Part shown: positions 1 through 4,662 of the stretch, in pieces
How positions within the stretch are numbered: the stretch's first letter is position 1
How the letters are laid out: each line of letters starts with the position of its first letter
Translations under genes and position numbers: made by a program
Source: Gammaproteobacteria bacterium
GTDB lineage: Bacteria; Pseudomonadota; Gammaproteobacteria; Competibacterales; Competibacteraceae
NCBI GenBank assembly: GCA_020047885.1
Contig: JAIFNF010000018.1
Location: forward strand, 1 to 7,599
DNA: 7,599 nucleotides
Reading direction: 5' to 3'
Notes under the pieces: model-generated
What the model saw: only the letters and a program-made list of their open reading frames with translations
Database searches by the model: none
Told to the model about the DNA's origin: nothing

Positions 1-3
1 CGT

Positions 4-85
4 AGCCCGATGTTCTGGGCTGAGTCTGGTCAATCCAGACTTGCGGTTTTATCCACCACAAGCCTCGCCCTTTAGGGCGGGGTGA
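4..85 (+). mobile_element. Possible IS200/IS605-type element end with three stem-loops
   Basis: Three hairpins follow one another: AGCCC/GGGCT (4-8 with 17-21), AGTCTGG/CCAGACT (23-29 with 35-41, 5-nt loop), and CCTCGCCC/GGGCGGGG (63-70 with 75-82, loop TTTA, one T-G wobble). A GC-rich hairpin with a TTTA loop just after a reading frame is typical of the right end of IS200/IS605 elements carrying tnpB, where it also ends the omega RNA. A plus-strand frame is open from base 2 to a stop at 83-85 and could be the last 27 codons of such a gene, but I cannot recognise TnpB in so short a piece. No run of T follows the hairpin on either strand, so it is not a standard terminator for dtd. The element body would lie to the left of the window. 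Alternative: a non-mobile intergenic palindromic repeat. Confidence 0.3.
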
Positions 86-144
86 TTGACCCGAAAATCC
101 TTGATATGGAATTGATGATATGAGTGAGCGATTGACAGCGGTTC

Positions 145-594
145 TCAACCGTCCGGGGCGATGCGCAACCAGAAGGTCACCGGTCCGTCGTTGATCAGGC
201 TGACCTGCATGTGGGTGCCAAACCGGCCCGTGGCAACCGGCGTATGCTGCTGGCGAGCTTGGGCAACCAGATCGTTAAACAACCGTTCACTGTCTTCGGG
301 CGGCGCGGCGGGAGTAAAACTGGGCCGCATTCCCTTGCGCGTATCCGCTGCTAGAGTGAATTGGGGCACGAGCAGCAGGCCGCCGCCCAGGTCGCGCAGG
401 CTCCGGTTCATCTTGCCCTCGCTATCGGCAAACACGCGGTAGCCCAGCAATCGTTCCAGCAGGCGCTGGCCCTGCGCCACGCCATCGCCCCGTTCCACGC
501 CGATCAATACCAGCAACCCGGCGTTAATTTCCCCGACGATTTCCCCATCGACCACCACCCGCGCTTCGCTGACCCGTTGCAACAGGCCGATCAT
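145..594 (-). CDS. dtd: D-aminoacyl-tRNA deacylase
   Basis: Cytoplasmic homodimeric proofreading enzyme that hydrolyses the ester of D-amino acids (and glycine mischarged on tRNA-Ala) attached to tRNA, recycling the tRNA. The 149-residue product matches the bacterial DTD family over its whole length: [13 protein letters not shown] at the start, [14 protein letters not shown] at 21-34, [11 protein letters not shown] at 83-93, [12 protein letters not shown] at 122-133 and the second active-site motif NDGPVT at 135-140, which contains the Gly-cisPro pair that gives chiral selectivity. The first motif, normally SQFTL, reads PQFTL at 77-81. Gln78, Phe79 and Thr80 are kept but Ser77 is Pro. The ATG overlaps the pip stop as ATGA (591-594), so translation is probably coupled to pip. 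No terminator is visible in the 60 bases after its stop. The identification is secure; only the Ser77Pro change is odd. Confidence 0.97.
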   Translation of the reverse strand: MIGLLQRVSEARVVVDGEIVGEINAGLLVLIGVERGDGVAQGQRLLERLLGYRVFADSEGKMNRSLRDLGGGLLLVPQFTLAADTRKGMRPSFTPAAPPEDSERLFNDLVAQARQQHTPVATGRFGTHMQVSLINDGPVTFWLRIAPDG

Positions 595-1541
595 GGTTGT
601 TGATCTGCAAAGCGTTCAGTGGCGTAGACCAGTGCGTCAATAATCCCCGGTTCGCTGGCGGCGTGTCCGGCGGTCGGGACGATGCGTAATTCCGCCTCCG
701 GCCAGGCCTGTTGCAGCGCCCAGGCGTTATCCAGCGGGCAGATCACATCATAGCGGCCATGGATGATGACGCCGGGAATGCCATGCAAACGGTCGGCGTT
801 GCGCAACAGTTGATCCGGCTCCATGAAGCAATGATTCATGAAATAGTGGCATTCAATGCGTGCCAGGCTCAGGGCGCGGTGGGCTTCGCTGAACTGATCA
901 ACTACCCGTGGATTGGGTTCCAGCGTCAGGGTCGCTCCTTCCCACGTCGCCCAGGCTTTAGCCGCCCGCAGCCGCTCCAGCTCATTGGCGCTGGTCAGGC
1001 GTTGGTAGTAAGCCTGCACCATGTCGCCCCGTTCGGCGGCGGGAATGGGCGCAATGAACTGTTCCCACAGGTCGGGAAACAGTCGGCTGGTGCCTTCCTG
1101 ATAGAACCAGTGAATGTCCTGAGTCCGGCACAGAAACACGCCGCGCAGGATGAGTCCCTGCACCCGTTCGGGATGCGTTTCCGCGTAGGCCAGCGCCAGG
1201 GTTGAACCCCAGGAGCCGCCGAAGACCAGCCAGCGGTCGATGCCCAGCTGTTCGCGGAGCTTTTCAATATCCGCGACCAGATGCCAAGTGGTGTTATCGC
1301 GCAGCTCGGCATGGGGACTGGACTGGCCACTGCCGCGCTGGTCGAACAGCACGATGCGATAGCGCAGCGGGTCGAAAAAGCGGCGGTGCATCAGTTCGCA
1401 GCCGGCTCCAGGACCGCCGTGGAGAAACAGCACCGGCAGACCGTCGGGAATGCCGCATTCTTCGACGTATAAGGTATGGAGATCGTCCACCGCCAAACGG
1501 TGGGTTGCATAGGGCTTGATGTCGGGAAACAGAATACGCAT
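591..1541 (-). CDS. pip: Proline iminopeptidase (S33 alpha/beta hydrolase)
   Basis: Cytoplasmic exopeptidase expected to release N-terminal proline from peptides. The 316-residue protein is the usual length for the bacterial monomeric enzyme and reads as the S33 family throughout. It has the oxyanion-hole motif HGGPGAG (41-47), the DQRGSGQS segment (67-74), the nucleophile elbow GGSWGS with Ser110 (108-113), the acid Asp265 in GRYDVICP, and His293 in AGHAASEPG. The cap domain lies roughly at 140-235. The N-terminus aligns with the family from its first residues ([10 protein letters not shown]), which supports this ATG. A Shine-Dalgarno GGAGG lies at 1554-1558 with a rather long 12-nt spacer. 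The gene overlaps dtd by 4 nt, forming a two-gene unit. The 5' flank is the repeat-rich region 1542-1892, so expression depends either on a promoter within the repeats or on read-through from the HAD gene. Confidence 0.95.
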   Translation of the reverse strand: MRILFPDIKPYATHRLAVDDLHTLYVEECGIPDGLPVLFLHGGPGAGCELMHRRFFDPLRYRIVLFDQRGSGQSSPHAELRDNTTWHLVADIEKLREQLGIDRWLVFGGSWGSTLALAYAETHPERVQGLILRGVFLCRTQDIHWFYQEGTSRLFPDLWEQFIAPIPAAERGDMVQAYYQRLTSANELERLRAAKAWATWEGATLTLEPNPRVVDQFSEAHRALSLARIECHYFMNHCFMEPDQLLRNADRLHGIPGVIIHGRYDVICPLDNAWALQQAWPEAELRIVPTAGHAASEPGIIDALVYATERFADQQP

Positions 1542-1553
1542 GAGGAGTTGCTA

Positions 1554-1558
1554 CCTCC
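1554..1558 (-). promoter_or_regulatory. Shine-Dalgarno of pip, long spacer
   Basis: GGAGG on the minus strand, 12 nt before the ATG. GGAG can pair weakly (4 bp) with CTCC at 1544-1547, just before the start codon, so the site could be partly masked. The functional effect is inference. Confidence 0.55.
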
Positions 1559-1561
1559 GAA

Positions 1562-1604
1562 AGCTCCCGCCCCCGCGTTGGGGGAGGGTAAGGGTGAGGG
1601 GCAC
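1562..1604. repeat. GC-rich REP-like palindromic element
   Basis: On the minus strand the stretch begins as CCCCTCACCCTTACCCTCCC and continues into a C5-loop-G5 hairpin (1570-1574 with 1580-1584). This matches the style of the dispersed CCCTCACCC/CTCTCCC intergenic repeats seen in many proteobacterial genomes, whose spurious translations read like the PHPYPPPTRGREL produced here. It lies between the candidate pip promoter and the pip start and would be in the 5' leader. Family assignment is from memory of the pattern, not a search. Confidence 0.6.
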
Positions 1605-1615
1605 TGATTTTACCC

Positions 1616-1652
1616 GCAAGGGGTGTCATTTTAGAGAATGTCGTCCACGACG
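1616..1652. repeat. 37-bp direct repeat, copy 1 (duplicate of HAD gene 3' end)
   Basis: Matches 1878-1914 at 36 of 37 bases, offset 262; the only difference is 1642 C versus 1904 A. On the minus strand it encodes VVDDIL-stop plus 15 bases, mirroring the real gene end VVDYIL-stop. It therefore looks like a detached 3' end of the HAD gene or of a homologue. Confidence 0.9.
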
Positions 1653-1656
1653 TTAA
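1628..1656 (-). promoter_or_regulatory. Candidate sigma70 promoter for pip-dtd
   Basis: The minus strand carries TTAACG (1651-1656), a 17-nt spacer, then TAAAAT (1628-1633), matching 4/6 and 5/6 of the consensus boxes. The -10 overlaps the stop codon of the duplicated HAD tail. The other copy lacks the -35 bases, so only this copy would be a promoter. Transcription would start near 1621, giving a leader of about 80 nt containing the REP-like element. Prediction only. Confidence 0.35.
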
Positions 1657-1718
1657 GGCGCTTTCCTGAAAAGAGGATACCGACATTAATCCCCACTCCA
1701 ACCAAACGTGAGAATTTT

Positions 1719-1790
1719 AGCCACGGAATGACACGGAAAAACACAGAAAAAGAATAAATTTTCCGTGTTTTTCCGTGTTTTTCCGTGGCT
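1719..1790. repeat. Large palindrome of 10-bp CACGGAAAAA-type units
   Basis: Inverted repeat with 32-nt arms (1719-1750 and 1759-1790), 3 mismatches by hand alignment and an 8-nt loop. Each arm holds three 10-bp units starting at CACGG or CACAG. It would form a long hairpin in RNA or cruciform DNA. No T-run follows it on either strand, so it is not a classic intrinsic terminator, though it could stabilise or attenuate a HAD-pip read-through transcript. Similar CACGGAAAA repeats are dispersed in many bacterial genomes; family membership is from general recollection. Confidence 0.85.
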
Positions 1791-1850
1791 GATCTTTGGA
1801 ATAATGACCGACGCTCGGTATAGTCTTTATGAGAAATCACCTTATTCTTT

Positions 1851-1877
1851 TTCGTGCCTTTCGTGTATTTCGTGGTT
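1851..1877. repeat. Three 9-bp TTCGTG tandem units
   Basis: TTCGTGCCT, TTCGTGTAT and TTCGTGGTT follow each other exactly and stop at the edge of the second 37-bp direct repeat. On the other strand these are CACGAA units, similar in style to the CACGGAAAAA units of the palindrome but with a 9-bp rather than 10-bp period. Confidence 0.75.
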
Positions 1878-1914
1878 GCAAGGGGTGTCATTTTAGAGAA
1901 TGTAGTCCACGACG
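1878..1914. repeat. 37-bp direct repeat, copy 2 (native HAD gene 3' end)
   Basis: Contains the last six codons and stop (TAA, 1893-1895) of the HAD gene plus 15 bases beyond. It is nearly identical to 1616-1652. The two copies bracket about 225 bp of repeat sequence, an arrangement like an att-type or target-site duplication at a gene end. Confidence 0.9.
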
Positions 1915-2645
1915 GCATCGAGATCGTTAAACACCCGCCCGCCGCCCGGCTCGACTCGGGTTTCATCGCCGGGTCGGTATTTTCCAGTCCGCACCAGTGC
2001 CGCCCGCAATCCGGCCGCTAACGCTCCGCCAACATCCATTTCGGCATCGTCGCCGACCATGACGACATCCTGCGGTGGTAGGTTGAGACTATTGACCGCC
2101 GCCAGAAAGAAGTCCGGCGACGGTTTGCCCAACACCACCGCCTCCAGTTCAGCCGCATATTCCAGCGCCGCCATGAACGGCCCGATATCCAGGCTGAACT
2201 GGTCCTCCTGGCGAAAGTAGCGGTTAGAACCCATCACCAGTAACGGCAATCCCTCCAGCAGGAGCCGAAAGCACTGGTTCAGCGCCTCGTAGGTAAAGCT
2301 GGAGCCGGCGTCGCCCAGCAGCACCGCACTGGGCGATGGCCCGATCAGGTCAGCAAATTCCCCCTGGATATCGGGATGAATCAATAGATGGGGCGTCAGC
2401 TTGCGGGCAATCAAATAATTGCGGGCGGCGACCACCGGGGTGAACAGGTGTTGGACGGGCACTTCCAGACCCATACGCGCCAGGCGATTCACAATCGCGC
2501 TGCGGGTCATGCGGGTGCTATTGGTGATAAAGCGCATGGGAATGCTGGCCGCACGCAGACTTTGTAGCGCCTCGCGGGAGCCTGGCAGGGGATAACCGCC
2601 CACATACAACACGCCTTCCAGATCAAACAGAACGCCTTGGATCAT
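1893..2645 (-). CDS. HAD-superfamily phosphatase, LHPP-like (subclass IIA)
   Basis: A 250-residue soluble HAD hydrolase. Its best family match, from recalled sequence, is LHPP (phospholysine phosphohistidine inorganic pyrophosphate phosphatase). Shared segments include GVLFDLEGVLYVGG (4-17), FITNST (39-44), PHLLIHPDIQGEF (85-97), GDAGSSFTYE (111-120), DIGPFMAALEYA (153-164), GKPSPDFF (173-180), VGDDAEMDVGGA (197-208) and RTGKYRPGDE (219-228). Expected catalytic residues are Asp8 nucleophile, Thr41, Lys174 and Asp199/Asp200/Asp204. The usual second Asp of motif I is Glu10; human LHPP has Ser there, so the family tolerates change. I chose the ATG at 2645 because homology begins there. The frame stays open to an ATG at 2708, but those 21 residues match nothing. 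Its 3' end is duplicated at 1616-1652. The real substrate is unknown; a phospho-amino-acid or pyrophosphate activity is inferred from family. Confidence 0.92.
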   Translation of the reverse strand: MIQGVLFDLEGVLYVGGYPLPGSREALQSLRAASIPMRFITNSTRMTRSAIVNRLARMGLEVPVQHLFTPVVAARNYLIARKLTPHLLIHPDIQGEFADLIGPSPSAVLLGDAGSSFTYEALNQCFRLLLEGLPLLVMGSNRYFRQEDQFSLDIGPFMAALEYAAELEAVVLGKPSPDFFLAAVNSLNLPPQDVVMVGDDAEMDVGGALAAGLRAALVRTGKYRPGDETRVEPGGGRVFNDLDAVVDYIL

Positions 2646-2668
2646 GTCTTTCTCAATGGATCGAGGGG

Positions 2669-2698
2669 GAACCCCATCGCACGAGTAGCACGGGGTTC
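2669..2698. repeat. Inverted repeat upstream of the HAD start
   Basis: GAACCCC (2669-2675) and GGGGTTC (2692-2698) form a perfect 7-bp stem around a 16-nt loop, ending 23 nt before the HAD ATG. It could be an operator or a leader hairpin. No T-run follows on the minus strand, so it is not an obvious terminator for hemH. Confidence 0.5.
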
Positions 2699-2710
2699 GT
2701 CGTTCCAATG

Positions 2711-2716
2711 AGTATA
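2711..2716 (-). promoter_or_regulatory. Weak -10 candidate for the HAD gene
   Basis: TATACT on the minus strand, in the 115-nt gap after hemH. The only -35-like sequence (TTTCAA, 2738-2743) is 21 nt away, which is too far for a good sigma70 promoter. Transcription would start just before the inverted repeat 2669-2698. Confidence 0.25.
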
Positions 2717-2749
2717 GAAGGCGTTTTTAGAATAGGGTTGAAACTGTCC

Positions 2750-2765
2750 CGGTTAGCCGGTTAGC
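2750..2765. repeat. 8-bp tandem duplication at the hemH stop
   Basis: CGGTTAGC occurs twice in a row (2750-2757, 2758-2765), duplicating the stop region of hemH. This is probably a small slippage event with no coding effect. Confidence 0.7.
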
Positions 2766-3867
2766 CGGTGCAACCCAGGGCTTGCGCCCGGTTCCGGCGG
2801 GCGGCGCATTCAACGGCGATGGCTTGAGGATCGTAACCGGCGCTGAATTCTGGCCAACCGGACGAATGCCGTTCCACTAAACCGGCCAGCGCAGCAATAT
2901 GTTCGGGGACATCATTCAGCGCGGGGAGGTAACGATAGTGTTCGCCGCCAGCGTCCAGGAAGGTCTGCCGATTTTCCAGAGCCATTTCCTCCAGTGTTTC
3001 CAGACAGTCGGCAGCAAAGCCCGGGCAGACCACATCAACGCGCTTGACCCCGGCTTTAGCCCACTCCGTCAACAACACGCTGGTATAAGGTTGCAGCCAT
3101 TCGGCGCGGCCAAAGCGGGACTGGAAGGCAACCGCCCACTGATCGGGTGCCAGTTCCAACCGTTCAGCGACCAACCGGGCGGTCTTGTGACACTGGCAAT
3201 AATAGGGATCGCCGGCCAGCAGATTGCGCTTGGGCAGGCCATGGAAGGAGAACAGTAACCGCTCACCGGGTTGTTCAGCGCAATCTGCGTTTATCCGGGT
3301 GGCGAGCGCATCCAGATACGCGGGATCATCATGATATTGGGCGACGAAACGCAGTTCTGGCAACCAGCGCCAGGTGCGCAACTCGGCGGCCACCGCGTCA
3401 AAAGTTGAAGCAGTCGTTGCGGCGGAATACTGCGGGTACAGCGGCAAGACCAGAAGGCGTCGCGCACCGGCGTCCCGTAATTCGGCCAGAGCTGCGGCAA
3501 TGGAGGGTTGACCGTAGCGCATCCCCAGCGCCACCCGGACCGGACCGGGACAGCGCGCTTTCAGAAGATTAGCCAGGGCGGTGGCTTGCCGACGACTGAT
3601 GGCCAGCAAGGGCGAACCCTCGTCAGTCCAGATGGTTTGATACTTGTGCGCTGATTTCGCGGGACGAATGCGCAGAATGACCCCGTGCAGAATCAGCCAC
3701 CACAGTAGCCGGGGGATTTCCACCACCCGTGAATCCCAGAGAAATTCACCCAGATAGCGGCGAACCGCCTGCGGTGTTGGCGCATCGGGGGTGCCGAGAT
3801 TAGTCAGTAAAACGCCCGTGCAGGCGGGTTGGTCGTGGGTGAAAGCGCTGATCGCCGACGTTTTCAC
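2761..3867 (-). CDS. hemH: Ferrochelatase
   Basis: Inserts ferrous iron into the porphyrin at the end of haem synthesis, normally at the inner face of the cytoplasmic membrane. The 368-residue protein matches the proteobacterial family from TGVLLTNLGTPDAPTP (17-32) onward: RRYLGEFLWD (36-45), PLYPQYSAATTAS (142-154), the metal/porphyrin His209 in FSFHGLPKR (206-214), DPYYCQCHKTA (220-230), FQSRFGRAEWL (248-258) and the acidic GFAADCLETLEE (283-294). Length is normal with a slightly long tail. The start is GTG at 3865-3867, immediately after and in the same frame as the stop (TGA) of the upstream gene, so the start cannot lie further upstream. There is no good Shine-Dalgarno (only GAG 9 nt upstream), which suggests translation by reinitiation from the DUF4384 gene. 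Finding hemH behind a surface/kinase block rather than with haem or housekeeping genes is unusual. Confidence 0.97.
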   Translation of the reverse strand: MKTSAISAFTHDQPACTGVLLTNLGTPDAPTPQAVRRYLGEFLWDSRVVEIPRLLWWLILHGVILRIRPAKSAHKYQTIWTDEGSPLLAISRRQATALANLLKARCPGPVRVALGMRYGQPSIAAALAELRDAGARRLLVLPLYPQYSAATTASTFDAVAAELRTWRWLPELRFVAQYHDDPAYLDALATRINADCAEQPGERLLFSFHGLPKRNLLAGDPYYCQCHKTARLVAERLELAPDQWAVAFQSRFGRAEWLQPYTSVLLTEWAKAGVKRVDVVCPGFAADCLETLEEMALENRQTFLDAGGEHYRYLPALNDVPEHIAALAGLVERHSSGWPEFSAGYDPQAIAVECAARRNRAQALGCTG

Positions 3868-4662
3868 TCAGCGATGCTCAAAAGTAATCATACTCATGCA
3901 GCCATCGCACAGGCCATTGGTTTGCCGAACTGGCATAACGAACGATTCTTGCGCGGTCCACGGAACCGAGGTGGTTTTCTTCTCGGGATCATCGACAATC
4001 CCCGCCAACCCTCGAGTCTTAAAATTGGCATTGATGGCGTTTTGCACGTTGCTGGCCTTGGTGTTGTCCTTGGACATTCGGGCATTGATCAGCGCCTCAT
4101 ACTGCTGTTCCAGCGCTGGGTTCGGTTCCTGGAACGCCAAAAACAGAATGCTTTCCGAACCGACCTTGTCATCGAGTTTGAAGGATTTATCCTTGGCGGG
4201 CAGATCATAGGTTACGCCTGCCTTGACTGGATTCAGGTTATTGACCGTCACGCCGCCAAAACTGGTCATCGGAAAAAGCTGAAAAATTGCCTTGCTGCTG
4301 TCCACCTGGAAGACGTAGACATAACCGTTTTCCGCCGGGGTGAACTGGATTTTGTAATGATCGCCGGAATTCAGCACACTACCTTCGGACAAGGGTTTGA
4401 GCGGGCCCTGACCGCCGGGACGATAGACATAATTGACCTTGAAATTAAGGGATTTGGCGCTGTCTTGCGGGGACAAGGAGGCCGGTTTAGCCGTGGCGTT
4501 CCCCGGTTCCGGGGCGATTTTAACGGTTCCCGCCGGCCCACGGGTTCTCAAATCAGATTCGGACGAAGGAGACGCTGCGCTCACGTGGCCAGCGATGACC
4601 AATAATGCGCTGCCAGCCATAGTGAGTGGCCAATGATGAAGCCCACGGTTTTTAGAGATCAT
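3868..4662 (-). CDS. Exported DUF4384-domain protein
   Basis: A 264-residue protein of unknown function. The N-terminus (basic MISKNR, hydrophobic stretch about 12-27, then HVSA at 26-29 followed by Ala) is a good signal peptide, with likely cleavage near residue 29 or 30; the mature protein should be periplasmic or surface-exposed. Residues 31-70 are a Pro/Ser/Lys-rich linker. Residues 72-191 form a DUF4384-like domain (VLNSGDHYKIQFTP, GYVYVFQVDS, IFQLFP, NPVKAGVTYDLP, LAFQ) that aligns without gaps to the tail of the neighbouring kinase, 61 of 120 identical by hand count. The C-terminus adds a tail with Cys252 and Cys255 (LCDGCM) that the kinase lacks. The ATG lies inside the end of the kinase gene (11-nt overlap) with GAGGGG 5 nt upstream. 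I infer a role linked to the kinase, such as shared ligand or partner binding. Confidence 0.87.
   Translation of the reverse strand: MISKNRGLHHWPLTMAGSALLVIAGHVSAASPSSESDLRTRGPAGTVKIAPEPGNATAKPASLSPQDSAKSLNFKVNYVYRPGGQGPLKPLSEGSVLNSGDHYKIQFTPAENGYVYVFQVDSSKAIFQLFPMTSFGGVTVNNLNPVKAGVTYDLPAKDKSFKLDDKVGSESILFLAFQEPNPALEQQYEALINARMSKDNTKASNVQNAINANFKTRGLAGIVDDPEKKTTSVPWTAQESFVMPVRQTNGLCDGCMSMITFEHR

Larger units (their letters stand above)
1542..1892. other. Gene-free repeat nest between pip and the HAD gene
   Basis: These 351 nt carry no credible gene. Open frames here give low-complexity translations typical of repeats. In order from the left: a GC-rich REP-like element (about 1562-1604), a 37-bp copy of the HAD 3' end (1616-1652), unassigned sequence (1657-1718), a large palindrome (1719-1790), a short spacer with a 5-bp hairpin ACCGA/TCGGT (1807-1819), and three 9-bp TTCGTG units (1851-1877) that end exactly where the second 37-bp copy begins. 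The clustering suggests repeated insertion at this site. Confidence 0.8.

Noticed and set aside
711..1205. A 164-codon plus-strand frame opposite pip
   Set aside because: The minus strand encodes a full S33 hydrolase with all catalytic residues; the plus frame is a shadow produced by GC-rich codons.
1645..1662. Integron attC-like core at GTTAAGG
   Set aside because: It does not end in the pyrimidine required by the GTTRRRY core and no matching partner core is found nearby.
1719..1790. Palindrome as an intrinsic terminator
   Set aside because: Neither side is followed by a run of T on the corresponding RNA strand.
1542..1892. CRISPR array
   Set aside because: The repeat units are contiguous 9-10-bp tandems and a palindrome, with no regular spacers of 25-40 bases.
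1631..1966. A 111-codon minus-strand frame across the repeats
   Set aside because: Most of it translates repeat units and palindrome, and its end is the duplicated HAD tail in another frame context; there is no ribosome site or family match.
2646..2708. Longer HAD start at ATG 2708
   Set aside because: The extra 21 residues match nothing in the family, and they would be encoded across the inverted repeat 2669-2698.
3897..3912. Haem-binding motif in the DUF4384 protein next to hemH
   Set aside because: The sequence is CDGCM, lacking the His of the CxxCH cytochrome c motif.
3829..4605. A 258-codon plus-strand open frame opposite the DUF4384 gene
   Set aside because: It is antisense to a gene with a clear signal peptide and a domain match to its neighbour; the plus-strand translation shows no recognisable domain.
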